From: Nansenia antarctica
Lineage: Eukaryota > Chordata > Actinopteri > Argentiniformes > Microstomatidae
Direction of reading: 5' to 3'
NCBI GenBank assembly: GCA_963989245.1
Contig: OZ022348.1
Location: 37,836,442-37,900,441 of the forward strand
DNA length: 64,000 bases
Made by a program: the position numbers and the translations under genes. The notes beneath the pieces are model-generated. The model worked only from the letters and a program-made list of their open reading frames with translations. It did no database searches and had not been told where the DNA came from. Below, one piece after another: positions 46,329 through 56,945 of this stretch (position 1 is its first letter; each line of letters opens with the position of its first letter).

Positions 46329-46428
46329 CCTGTCTAACCTCGCTGCAGCTCCGGGCTTTCATCTCCCCTCCAGACAAGGACAGCAGCACAGAGAAAGTGA
46401 ACCACAACACCACTTGTATTCCCCACAT
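46275..46428 (-). CDS. gpc6: Glypican-6-like exon 1 (signal peptide and first conserved segment)
   Basis: ATG at 46426-46428 opens a 51-codon coding segment plus one base, up to the first GTAAGT donor. Residues 1-21 (MWGIQVVLWFTFSVLLSLSG...) form a signal peptide. Next come MKARSCSEVRQAY and TTKGFSLVNVPHQEISG, which closely match the N-terminal start of vertebrate GPC6 and, less well, GPC4. The first conserved Cys of the glypican fold is at SC. The intron phase is 1, compatible with the last exon at 10178. Using the second or third donor (46214, 46154) would add 20 or 40 in-frame residues (KSYTTKGFSLVNVPHQEISG per unit). The frame stays open into the intron to 46072. Central exons 2-8 of the family were not found in the window. 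The start was chosen because the signal peptide begins there and no in-frame ATG precedes it closely. Confidence 0.82.
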
Positions 46429-47136
<708 letters not shown>

Positions 47137-47209
47137 AGGAAAACGCGGACTGGAGTCCAGCACCTTTAAGCGCAGTAGTCGTGTCAGGCAGCGCATGTTC
47201 TGTCCTACA

Positions 47210-47341
47210 GGCTGCGTTCGTAAATTCGCTCTGAGCGCACACTGGGTTCAACGTCATAAACGGGACCGAGTAATTCGATTGGACCAGAGGCATTCCATGA
47301 GCGCTGATCAGATTCCACAGCTATGAGTTGACGAACGCAGC
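47210..47341 (+). mobile_element. MITE with GGCTGCGTTCGTAA ends, copy 3
   Basis: GGCTGCGTTCGTAAATTCGC to TTGACGAACGCAGC, with the body shared with copy 1. The flanks carry GCAGTAGTCGTGTCAG (47172) and GCAGTAGTCGTATCAG (47343), an imperfect local direct repeat. Confidence 0.75.
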
Positions 47342-47485
47342 TGCAGTAGTCGTATCAGCGTGTTTTATCTACAGATTCTGGCAGCGCTGCGTCTCATGTC
47401 TGGCTCATCATGACCAAGGGTGAACCCTCTTCTAAATGATTGATTAAATGAAATTAAAATGCATTTCAACATTGTCTGGGATCAC

Positions 47486-47548
47486 TCCGAAAAAGGGTCC
47501 TATGTTCCCCGCTTCCGAAAAAGGGTCCTATGATCCCCGGGTCCTGTG
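47486..47548 (+). repeat. TATGTTCCCCG motif cluster 2
   Basis: GGGTCCTATGTTCCCCGCTT followed by GGGTCCTATGATCCCCGGGT, the plus-strand version of cluster 1 at 2.4 kb. Confidence 0.75.
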
Positions 47549-47863
47549 ACACAGCCCAATGAAAAGGGCTACCTGTAGGCGAAATCATTTTCTGTTTTTT
47601 ACATGTGCTTAAACTACAGATTGTAAGCTTTCAAATGATGCATCATACATTGAAATTGGAAACAAATTGAAGACAACATGAGTATTTGAAAGTTGCTACA
47701 CCTGAAATCACTAAGCAGAGAAAATCCCCTTCAAAGATGTTGTTTTTTTCTCACCTTCACAGCCAGGTAATGGGCGGTAACAATATCTGGTTAACTCCAC
47801 CCCCAACCACTCAGCTGTCAATATGTCAGTGTTACTCACTGGGTCAGACAGCTACAGTATAGC

Positions 47864-48813
47864 CAGGGGTGCACATAACTTTTTGGGGCCAGTGCTCAGA
47901 GGAGCACCTAGGGATGCTGCTTGGTGCTCCCCGAGCTCGCGAGTCACGACCCCATCCCACAGGATGGATGAAAAAGGGATACATGGATAACTTATATTAG
48001 CAAAACGACATTTATTCATAAATAAAGATGAACGAACAAATGATTGTGTGCAAAACAAAATAAACAAATGCAAAATCAAATGACTGCTCTTTAAGCATGA
48101 AAGTCTGTCAGACTCCTTTAAACACAATGAAATCAACTGACATCTCTTTAAGCACTGCTCTGTTCTGTAAATACTGAAATCAACTTTTCAACAAAAAGTT
48201 ACAGCCTAAGCATTTACTTATGCTACAAGCTTAATCATCATCACTGCTCTCTTGACTGCTGTAAGTTATCACTGTCCTCAATTTCAACCATGGTAGAGGA
48301 TGTTGTAGGCCATCACTTTAAATAGCTCGTTATTTTGATTGTGCAACAAAGCCTTTTTTTTCTTCTTTTTTCTAATAGAATTCCCAACCATATTCCCTGG
48401 GTCAGGGGTCTAGGTGCGATAATGAAGCTGTAAAACAAACATCTGAACGTTTGAAAGCTTCAGAGAAAAGAAACGTGAAGTCCCTTGGTGTTGTTTTTCC
48501 TTTTAGCGACGAGTCGTTCGGGACTGAATTTTCAAGTGTCGGCGTGATAACCATGCGATACGCGATACGCGGAATGAAAGTACGAGTTACGATACTTTCC
48601 GAATGTTTTCGTGAGGGGAGTCGCCGTGGTCGTCGTGATGGATTACTCGTCGCGCCTTCGGCTGAGGGGATGGCAAATAGTTACTTACTTGGTGGGGCTT
48701 GCTTCTTGGACCCAGCTGTTGGTGCGCAAAAGCGCCTTCATGCCGCTGATCAGCCGCTCAGCATGCATTTTGGCGACGCATGCGCACTGGCGCACCAGTT
48801 ATGTGCACCCCTG
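47864..48813. mobile_element. Non-autonomous hAT element, 950 bp, exact target duplication
   Basis: The terminal repeats are CAGGGGTGCACATAACT at both ends in inverse orientation. AGTATAGC is present exactly at 47856-47863 and 48814-48821, the 8-bp target duplication expected of hAT. No transposase domain was found. The 128-codon frame at 48451-48837 crosses the right end and is not credible. The intact target duplication suggests a fairly recent insertion. Confidence 0.88.
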
Positions 48814-48924
48814 AGTATAGCTAACATTATTACCTAGCAAGGTATTACCTAAGCTAATTAGCCAGCTTATCATTATGGAGGCTTTATGGTTGTTGTAACT
48901 ATTATTCTTTTAATGAAATAAAAA

Positions 48925-49000
48925 AGTCTTGAATCAGAATCAGAATTTATTTTACAGTACACAATAATACAACTCTTTGGCTGTGGTTCTTCAACATTAG
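48925..49000 (-). mobile_element. LINE 3' tail, minus strand
   Basis: The reverse complement reads GTACTGTAAAATAAATTCTG ATTCTGATTC, an L2-like 3' end with an ATTCTG tail. Confidence 0.6.
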
Positions 49001-49056
49001 CTTTGCAGCAAGGTACACAATCACAACAATACCATCATCACAATAATCACAAGTAA

Positions 49057-49205
49057 ATAATGAATGAATGAATGAATGAATGAATGGTCTTTGTCATTAA
49101 TACAGTACAGGTAACAAACAACGAAATTTGGGAGGGGGGCTGGTGCTAGGAAAAAAATAACTAAAAACAAGAAGGGAAAAGAGCTGGTTTACATAAATAA
49201 AGGCT
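49057..49205 (-). mobile_element. LINE 3' end with (ATTC)n tail, copy 1
   Basis: The reverse complement contains TTTCGTTGTTTGTTACCTGT ACTGTA and ends in CATTCATTC. The same sequence is at 56785-56945. Confidence 0.75.
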
Positions 49206-49380
49206 ATGTACACTATCCACTATACTATTCATAGCTTTCAGTCACATGGTTTCTTCCCTAGCAACCACCAACCTGACGGGCAAAAAGTATCATAGCAACA
49301 TCGCTCAACATGGCGAGTGGACGCAAACGGTTAATAAAATACAAAGGTTCCATCTCACAAAACATAATGGAATGTAAAAA

Positions 49381-49650
49381 CTTTGACGCTCAATATCTCT
49401 GAACTGCCCTAAACGGAGATAGAACCTTCTCATTCTAAACGGAGATAGAACCTTATCATTCTAAACGGAGATAGAACCTTATCATTCTAAACGGAGATAG
49501 AACCTTATCATTCTAAACGGAGATAGAACCTTCTCATTCTAAACGGAGATAGAACCTTATCATTCTAAACGGAGATAGAACCTTATCATTCTAAACGGAG
49601 ATAGAACCTTATCATTCTAAACGGAGATAGAACCTTATAATTCTAAGCTC
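49381..49650 (-). repeat. 26-bp minisatellite expanded inside an interspersed repeat, about 10 copies
   Basis: The unit CTAAACGGAGATAGAACCTT plus ATCATT. The left flank (GACGCTCAATATCTCTGAAC TGCC) and right flank (TCTAAGCTCAC) match the single-unit copy at 21565-21624 in inverse orientation. Confidence 0.93.
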
Positions 49651-49660
49651 ACGATACATA

Positions 49661-49784
49661 GGGCCGGTTTCAGAGACAAGGCTTAAGCCTAGTCCTGGAC
49701 TAAATCACACTTTCAATGTAAAATCTCCATTGAAGATGTTTTTTAGTCTAGGATTAGGCTTAAGCCTTGTCTGTGAAACCGGCC
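49661..49784. mobile_element. Palindromic MITE (GGCCGGTTTCA...GGCTTAAGCCT type)
   Basis: The left half GGCCGGTTTCAGAGACAAGG and right half CCTTGTCTGTGAAACCGGCC are inverted, with CTTAAGCC and AGTCxxGGACTAA inside. This is a widespread vertebrate MITE pattern. Its class was not assigned. Confidence 0.8.
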
Positions 49785-50043
49785 GATAGTGACCCAGACG
49801 CACGCTGCTTTTTGGCCATGCTTCCAGGCGACTAGCCTACACGTGCTGTCGGAACCAAAAGTGACAAGTGCACTGTAGTGTTCAGGTAGGGTTCAGGTAG
49901 TCAGGTGTTCAGACGCGTCAGATGTGGCCAGGGACACGGCCCAGCTGACCGGGCCAGGAGACACTCACACACTCACACACTTTATAAAACTGACTCAACC
50001 TAAAAGGAGTTCGTTTCGTTTGACGGATATTCTGTATGACATT

Positions 50044-50128
50044 ATGGAGATCACATTCACAGCCCGTCGTTTCGCCCCACTGTGGCTCGTCCTGGTGGAG
50101 TGTGTTCTCCTGTCGGCTGCGGAGGAAG
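50044..50128 (+). CDS. First coding exon with signal peptide, unidentified gene
   Basis: ATG at 50044 opens MEITFTARRFAPLWLVLVEC and then VLLSAAEE, a classic signal peptide (charged n-region, hydrophobic core LWLVLVECVLL, small residues SAA). The exon ends after one codon base at a strong donor AAG|GTAAGTTC (50129). The open frame continues only 59 bases into the intron. An upstream in-frame ATG at 49924 exists, but its product lacks a signal-peptide start. The exon is head-to-head with gpc6 exon 1, about 3.6 kb away. The gene would encode a secreted or membrane protein. Receptor families with exon 1 of this style (for example Eph receptors) are possible, but no further exon was recognised. 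Confidence 0.5.
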
Positions 50129-50420
50129 GTAAGTTCATCTCCCTAGGATCTATTCTAGGCCTCATTAATGAACTAATGTGTCATTAATTAAAGGACCGGT
50201 CTGTGTTCTTATTTAGAATATGGGACACATATTGGCTTGAGGCTCTGTTGAACCAAGCATGAAGCATCAAGAGCAAAACAACAACCTGTAGCGAATACCC
50301 TGGTAATCTAACAATTATATTAGAGTGTATAATGCATAAACTGGGCATAGTCATGGTCTTTGCTTGGCTGGCTGGCTGCATTAACCTGTTGTTACTTGTA
50401 TGTTCATTACGTTACTTTAA

Positions 50421-50456
50421 ATGAATGAATGAATGAATTCATTCATTCATTCATTC
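50421..50456. repeat. (ATGA)n/(TTCA)n perfect palindrome
   Basis: ATGAATGAATGAATGAATTC runs into its own reverse complement, giving a 36-bp palindrome. Confidence 0.9.
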
Positions 50457-50504
50457 GAATGCCCCCTAAGTCACATCCATCAACTGAAGATAACTTGTGT
50501 GTTT

Positions 50505-50561
50505 AGAATGATAAGGTTCTATCTCCGTTTAGAATGATAAGGTTCTATCTCCGTTTAGAGC
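50505..50561 (+). repeat. Two-unit copy of the 26-bp repeat
   Basis: TTTAGAATGATAAGGTTCTA TCTCCG occurs twice, the same unit as at 21.6 and 49.4 kb. Confidence 0.9.
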
Positions 50562-50734
50562 TTGTTAATTACACACAACACAACGCCACCACCAAACAGG
50601 TGGCTGACTCCTGCTAAACAATAGCCCATATCCTGATAACAAAAATACATTTTTTTTTTTAAAAAGACGGAAAAAAAACACTTGAGTAAAACGCATAGAC
50701 GTTGAATAAGTGTAAGCTTCGATGTCGATAATAA

Positions 50735-50775
50735 TAATATAATAATAACATTTATTTGTATAGCACTTTTCCTGC
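50735..50775 (-). mobile_element. L2-like LINE 3' terminus, minus strand
   Basis: The reverse complement reads GGAAAAGTGCTATACAAATA AATG with an ATT-rich tail. Confidence 0.6.
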
Positions 50776-51250
50776 AAACGTCGCAGCTAACAGGCACTTG
50801 GAATAATGTGTAGGCATGCATATTCAAGTGAAATGTTATTGACTCAAACCCTTACACGATGGTCAACATAAATGATAACAGACTAATTAATCATTGGTTC
50901 GAGTAGTGCAATTTATTTGTAATCTCACATTGCACACACATCTAATACTGAATGCATAATTAGCTACAACAAAAACAGAGAGACAACATCGAATGACAAT
51001 CCATACATTAATTGTGTCAATAATCATTTAAACCAGTTTAATATCAACCAGTCAGTCATGTTCAATCATATTTTCGTTTCATTGATTTAAAGTACTCCTT
51101 GCTTGGGCTTGATGAGTCCTGACACGTGAGGGTGCGACACAGTTTTTCAACCATCACGATAAACCACCACCACATTAGAAAAGATGTATTGTTTTGTTTG
51201 ATACACGTTTTGGTTTGATACAAGTTATTTTGTTTGATAACTTTGCTTTT

Positions 51251-51932
51251 GAATTCCGATCGGGGATAGGCCCGACCCAGAAGTGACACACATACAAACA
51301 AACATTTACATACGCATACATACCACACCACACCAACATAATATATTATATTACTTTCGTTTGTTACTTTTATTTGGACTTTGGATTACAAGACCACTTC
51401 AATTCATGGAAAGGTCCAGAGTCTTTGTTGCAAACGGAGGAACTACAAACAAACAGGTGCGTTGAAACCAACACCCACTCATGCCAGGACGTTGGCTAAT
51501 TTGATAATTTGACAGACATGATAGCCATCACATTAAGTTGAAAAACTCTCGCAAGTTGAGGAACTCGCGCAAATTGGAAACACGGGGAAACGTTCGCCAA
51601 GTTGGACATACCTTTCATGTTGTGTTTGAGACGAAGCAAGACTGCTCGTTTGGAAGGACATTGGATGCGTATGTATAGTCACTCATTAGTTACGTCCACA
51701 AGAGCACATACCACAACACAACACACATCTCACACTTATCATGGCCAAGCATGAATCTCTGGTGAGTCTCTGCCTATCTCCTCGCCGGTTTGTACACCCG
51801 ATTGCACAGCAACTATCTGGCATGATTGTTTTCTAACCAATGCTACTGTGTTTCCTGGTGCGGTATGAACGCCTTTTGCCCGTCAGGTGGGCGTTTCCAC
51901 TATGCTGTGACGTCACATGAAAGCTATGAATA
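51251..51932 (+). mobile_element. Interspersed element copy B, full form of the 17.8-kb element
   Basis: Blocks 51251-51424 and 51813-51932 equal copy A. The 388-bp middle is absent from copy A. The middle ends with ATGGCCAAGCATGAATCTCT G|GTGAGT (51741 on), which could be the short first exon of an element-encoded protein. No transposase or polymerase motif was seen nearby. Confidence 0.7.
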
Positions 51933-52314
51933 CTATACAAATAAAACACTGTGCTGTACTCTATGCTATGCTATACCTATCCTAACATTTCCTATCTCTG
52001 AACCTTATGTACCCGAGGGTTGTCATATTGCACATAGTGTTATTGCACATTCATTTAAAGTGTCGCAGTTTGCAGGTTTGAAATGTTCACAGTTGTGTTT
52101 CAGTATTACACTTGATTTCAATCTAGTAGCTGCCATCAATTTGTCTAGATTGTCCAGGGCCTAGAACCTAGGTCTTTGCTGTGTTCAGGGCCTGAATGGC
52201 CCTGGGGTAGAAGCTGAGCTACTGAGATTCTGTCTGTCCAGATCTTGACATCAGTGATTTTCAGCCATAACCACGCCAGGTTCCTTATATCAAAGCTGAA
52301 ACAGACAAAAATAA

Positions 52315-52640
52315 ACACAGTTAGCTAGCTGTACACGGTATCAACAACACAACACAACACAACAGCATAATGTGCTATGCGATTGTTTTAGAAAGTCTTA
52401 CGCAATACCACAGAACGTACTAGCTAATGCTAGTAAGCTAACACGGCTAGCCCAACCCAAGTAACAAAAGACAAACAGTTAACTAACTGTACACAGTAGC
52501 AACAACACAACTTATAAGAACAGCATAATGTGCTACTATGCGATTGTTTTAGAAAGTCTTTAAAAGGCAATACGACGACACAGAACGTACTAGCTAATGC
52601 TAACGCTAACGCGGCTAGCCCAACACAAACAAAGGATAGG
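52315..52640. repeat. Imperfect tandem duplication of about 165 bp
   Basis: Two copies share AGCATAATGTGCTA, GCGATTGTTTTAGAAAGTCT and AGAACGTACTAGCTAATGCT. Confidence 0.85.
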
Positions 52641-53085
52641 TTACTTACATGTGTGGTATGTTGATCCCGTGAAATCCGTATGTTGTCCTAGTAAAGTTTC
52701 ATTTCTTGGGGACTTTCTTTGTGCCTTCAGTCATTACTGAACAATTGATGAGCTAAACAGTGTTCATTCTAAACAGAACACATTCTCAAAACAAACAGGG
52801 CTTCCTTTGTCCCTCCCCCGAGAGCTCAACAGCCAATCACACCCAAGTGTGATGCTCCTGTTATTTTGAGCTAGAAGCATGACAAACAAGCCTATTTTGA
52901 TGCTAGATTACACTTATTTAATTAACGTAAAACTGTTCGGAAAAATAACGAGTGGGTACTTCACATCTTCGAGTTGAATGTTAGCTAAAAAAACGAAAAT
53001 CTGAAGAAATTAAAATAATACGTTCAAGACGAATTTGACGTCTTTCTCATTTCCGAGAGGTGTCCATAAACATCAGGACCAGTCA
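52641..53085. other. No gene seen
   Basis: AT-rich unassigned sequence leading into motif cluster 3. It may belong to the same composite repeat. Confidence 0.35.
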
Positions 53086-53176
53086 CCTATGTTCCCCGCT
53101 TCCGAAAAAGGGTCCTATGTTCCCCAGGTCCTATGTTCCCCGCTCCCGCAAAAGGGTCCCATGTTCCCCGCTCCAG
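53086..53176 (+). repeat. TATGTTCCCCG motif cluster 3
   Basis: Four copies (CCTATGTTCCCCG or CCCATGTTCCCCG), joined by CTTCCGAAAAAGGGT- or CAGG-type links. Confidence 0.8.
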
Positions 53177-53219
53177 CGAGTTAACGTGACGTCATAATGC
53201 TCCGTGTTGATGAGTGTAG

Positions 53220-53281
53220 CTCCCTAGATAGATCATTTTCGAGATGGAATTGAAAATCTTATATTCCTAAAAGAACACCAG
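53220..53281. repeat. Second copy of the 62-bp identical segment
   Basis: Identical to 1159-1220. It is followed here by a GTGTATATATATACAC palindrome. Confidence 0.85.
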
Positions 53282-53566
53282 TGACAGTGTATATATATAC
53301 ACATTATTAAATATTTTTTCTATATTTTTGTAACATAGGCCAAACAACATAACATAATAACAACAACATAGGCCAAAGTGCTATCCAAATAAAGGTGCAA
53401 AAATAAAAAATAAATTAAAAAAAAGGGAACAAAAGTCTACCCCTTTCGATCTAGCCCATAAGGACGCTACGGCTGACAGCCCTCCAGTACGAAGCCAGAT
53501 GTCTGAGGCCCTGAATATATTGTTCTTTCAGCCTCAGTAGACGGGCCTCCAACTCCCTCCACGGAG

Positions 53567-53745
53567 GGAGCGGGGAACATAGGACCCGGGGAACATAGGA
53601 CCCTTTTTCTGGAGCGGGCTTGAAAAGTGAAAAATTTAAAGGGATACATAATGGAAAGGGGTCATCCCTATGTTCCCCGGGTCCTATGTTCCCCGATTTC
53701 TTAGCAAAAAAAAAAAAAAGGGTCCTATGTTCCCCGCCTGCCGTT
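53567..53745. repeat. TATGTTCCCCG motif cluster 4, inverted arrangement
   Basis: Two minus-oriented copies (53578-53610) face three plus-oriented copies (53672-53740) across about 60 bp, giving a large inverted repeat. Confidence 0.8.
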
Positions 53746-53859
53746 GTGTCAAGCGACCCCAGGTGTCGTTATGTAGTACTGCATGAGAGTTGTTTTTTTT
53801 TTTTTTTAAACAACATACACAAATACATAATTATATATTATTATTTATTTTTTTAAACA

Positions 53860-54140
53860 ACATACACAAATACATAATCATACTGTGGATTACTAATTGA
53901 TAAAGACATTTACTCATTGATAAAGACATTTACAGGAAATATTATACATAGGAACAAAAGTATTATGTGTACAACATTATTATATGAACAAAATGATTAT
54001 ATGTACAAAACCTTTTGTAGGTAGGACACTGTTGGACCTCGGCCCAAATCTAGTACTGAACCTGACCCCCCCATGCTAAACCATTTGGAAGTACAGTATA
54101 CTAGGACTCCAATTCAGACACACTGGGGGGCTGTCACAAA
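53860..54140 (-). repeat. Inverted partner of the repeat at 2045-2290
   Basis: The reverse complement of this segment carries the same landmarks (GTACTTCCAAATGGTTTAGC, TAGATTTGGGCCGAGGTCC), with small insertions. Confidence 0.8.
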
Positions 54141-54254
54141 TCTACTAACTCTATATCAATTTATATATTTTTTTAAAAATTATGTTTCCAAAGATTCAAA
54201 CATTTTTACAATATAATTGAACACATTTTTTCTTGTTTCCCCACCCCCATGTAT

Positions 54255-54349
54255 CCCCCCCCCCCCCCCCCCCCCCCCACCATTGTGTGGCAACGCCCAA
54301 CGACAACACAACAAAAAGATAATAATAATAAGACAAAACACACATGCCT

Positions 54350-54402
<53 letters not shown>
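54255..54402. repeat. Poly-C run and (CA)n microsatellite
   Basis: C24 at 54255-54278 and CA at 54354-54402. Confidence 0.95.
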
Positions 54403-54404
<2 letters not shown>

Positions 54405-54769
54405 AATACATTCATTAGGGATGCGCTATGAGGCTACCCCCCGTCAAAACGCAATTTCCCCTTTTTTCCCGATTTTGAGATGAGTTGCTCTTTTGCCTCC
54501 TAAACATGTTTTCTTTCATATTAGTGACAATAAAACGTCGACAAAAACACATTTGGTTGTTTATTTTACTTGATTGTGGTGCATGCGTCCGTAAAATCCT
54601 CATAAATTCGCCAAAAGTTAGTAGTTTACGCACAGCTTTACCGAAACGGCTGCTGTCTGAAATACGTCAAGCCTGGGTTTGTTTGAAAGATGTGTTTCTT
54701 GTGCTCAAAATGGCCGCTTCAAAAATTTACAACGCCCCTTGTATCAGCAACCAATCACTAAAATAGATA

Positions 54770-54914
54770 GGTTGCATTCTTTTAAAATACGCGATTCTAT
54801 TGGTTGATGCGAAAATTCTCGAATGTGATTGGTTCTCGTGTCCCATGTGACGCGGAAGGCTTGACTCAGTCGATTTTACGCAGAAGGATAGACAACAGAG
54901 CAAGATGGTGTCCG
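54770..54914 (+). promoter_or_regulatory. Candidate promoter and minimal first exon (ATGGTGTCCG)
   Basis: Inverted CCAAT boxes lie in CTATTGGTTGATG (about 54797) and GATTGGTTC (about 54828). The exon follows: AGCAAGATGGTGTCCG (ATG at 54905) with a donor GTAAGA at 54915. Tiny first exons of this type occur in housekeeping genes. A possible acceptor TTTATTTCAG lies at about 55455, but the sequence after it is a MITE. Weak evidence. Confidence 0.3.
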
Positions 54915-54998
54915 GTAAGAATTCTCTCTCTCAGGCTATTTTATAGTGTATTTTCTATGGCAACAAGTGGGAAGGGAATACTTCAGTATGTAATAAAA

Positions 54999-55000
<2 letters not shown>

Positions 55001-55033
<33 letters not shown>

Positions 55034-55200
55034 CTTTTGTGTGTGTGTGTGTGTCTGTGTGTCCGTGTGTGTGTATGCTTTCGTGTGTGTGTGTGTGTGT
55101 CTGTGTGTCCGTGTGTGTGTGTACGCTTTCGTTTGTGTGTGTGTGTGTGTATGTGTGTATGCTTTCGTTTGTGTGTGTTTGTGACAGTTTGTGTGTGTAG
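55001..55200. repeat. GT-rich compound microsatellite
   Basis: GT runs with repeated ATGCTTTCGT or TATGCTTTTGT inserts, an imperfect repeat of about 45-65 bp. Confidence 0.95.
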
Positions 55201-55481
55201 GCTAACAGTTACTGTAGGCAGAAGCCTCTGTGTGCGTGTGTGTGTGCGTGCGTGTGCGTGAGAGAGAGAGACAGTGGTCAATACTGTTTTTCAGTGCAGT
55301 AATCAGTTGTTTAGATTACTATACTGTTTGTGTCTCATGATTGATATTCATACATAATGGCAATAAAATGCATCAGTCTCTTTGTTCTCATCTTTACTTT
55401 TTATCAATAAAACTTCAGATGAAGAGTTGGTGATTTGCTTTGTTTTTTTATTTCAGCCGTAGAGACCAACAGAGGTCTTGA

Positions 55482-55653
55482 GAGTGTTTCCCAACCCTCT
55501 CCTCGGGGCACCCCAGCACACCTGATTCAACTAATCAAGTATAAAGCAATTATGGTTTGTACTTGATTATTTGAATCAGGTGTGCTGGTGGTGGAACAGA
55601 TCAAATATGTGGTGCGGCTGGGGGTCCCCGAGGAGAGGGTTTGGGAAACACTG
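55482..55653. mobile_element. hAT-type palindromic MITE (GTGTTTCCCAACCC ends)
   Basis: Left AGTGTTTCCCAACCCTCTCC and right GGGTTTGGGAAACACTG are inverted. Inner arms share CACCTGATTCAA and its complement. This is a common fish repeat pattern. Confidence 0.75.
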
Positions 55654-55829
55654 CGTATTGCAACAATAATATAATACTGTGATACTGAGGTTATGTATGC
55701 TACTGTAGGTGTGTAATAAAAGTACAAACCAAGCAACATCAAACAAACACTGCTCAGCAAATGACAGAAAGAATGTCAGAACAAGAACACCTGTCACTGT
55801 CAACTGCTGTAATTATGCTGTCCATCTCT

Positions 55830-55956
<127 letters not shown>

Positions 55957-56784
55957 GCTGGCTGGCTGGCTGGCTGGCTGTAGTTCTGTGTGCTGATTAC
56001 ATGGTGGTGCCAGAGGTTTGTGAGAGAGGGAGACACTTTCTATTCCATAACAGCCACTATTTGTAGCCTGTGTGCATTTCTGTTCAGTTTATGTTATTCA
56101 GTTATCAGTCAGGTGTTTAGGATGTTTATTGCTAATGGTTTGATTAGGTTTTGTGTTTGTGAATAGCAGTTTCAAATAAAAAAAAATCATATTTCACAAT
56201 ACAAAACTTTGAGTCTGTTTTCCCGAAAATGGGTTTTTATGTGTTTGTCCATATGAGTTGCCCATTTTCCTTGCACCAAAACAGACCAAACTTTCCACAT
56301 TTCTTCCTATCCATATTCTGCTTCTCTCCACACAAGAGTTTGATGATATATCATTCATAGCCCTGTTTATAGTACATTTTATACCAAAACCATGGCGAAA
56401 ATAGATTTTTTTATGACTATGGACAGTATTTCCTGATGTATGGGCTGATACAAGGACAGACACAATCTTTCATGGAAAAAGTTTGTTTTCTTATGTGTCA
56501 ACATAAATAAATAAAAAAATAAAAAAATTGACACATATGATGGTGTGAGTGATCCTGGAGATTTGGGTCCAATTAGCATCTAATTTGCATAATAAACATA
56601 AACAATAATACCATTCAGAAAACTTGCAATACATTTTTTCTTAGTTTTTATGTACAAACTGGAAATGTGTTCATAGTGATATCTATTTTCTTTCTTTTTT
56701 TGCCTATTGGGGGGGGTAGTCTCGCCTTAACAGCAATTCACATCACCGTGCATCCCTACAAGAAACACTGTCCATCAAACAATA

Positions 56785-56945
56785 TGAATGAATGAATGAA
56801 TGAATGAATGGTCTTTATTGTCATTGCTACAGTACAGGTACCAAACAACGAAATTTAGGAGGGGTGGCTCCCCTGGTGCTAGGAAAGAAAAACAAAGTAA
56901 AAAAAACAAGAAGGGAAGGAGCTGGTTTACATAAATAAAGGCTAT
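56785..56945 (-). mobile_element. LINE 3' end with (ATTC)n tail, copy 2
   Basis: Matches 49057-49205. The reverse complement has AAATTTCGTTGTTTGGTACC TGTACTGTAGCAATGACAAT and a CATTCATTC tail. Confidence 0.8.

Noticed and set aside
48451..48837. 128-codon plus-strand frame as hAT transposase
   Set aside because: No DNA-binding zinc finger or hAT dimerisation motif, and the frame runs out past the element's right terminus.
50044..50128. Naming this exon as an Eph receptor
   Set aside because: The signal-peptide length and a phase-1 donor are compatible, but the sequence itself carries no diagnostic Eph residues, so the name would be a guess.
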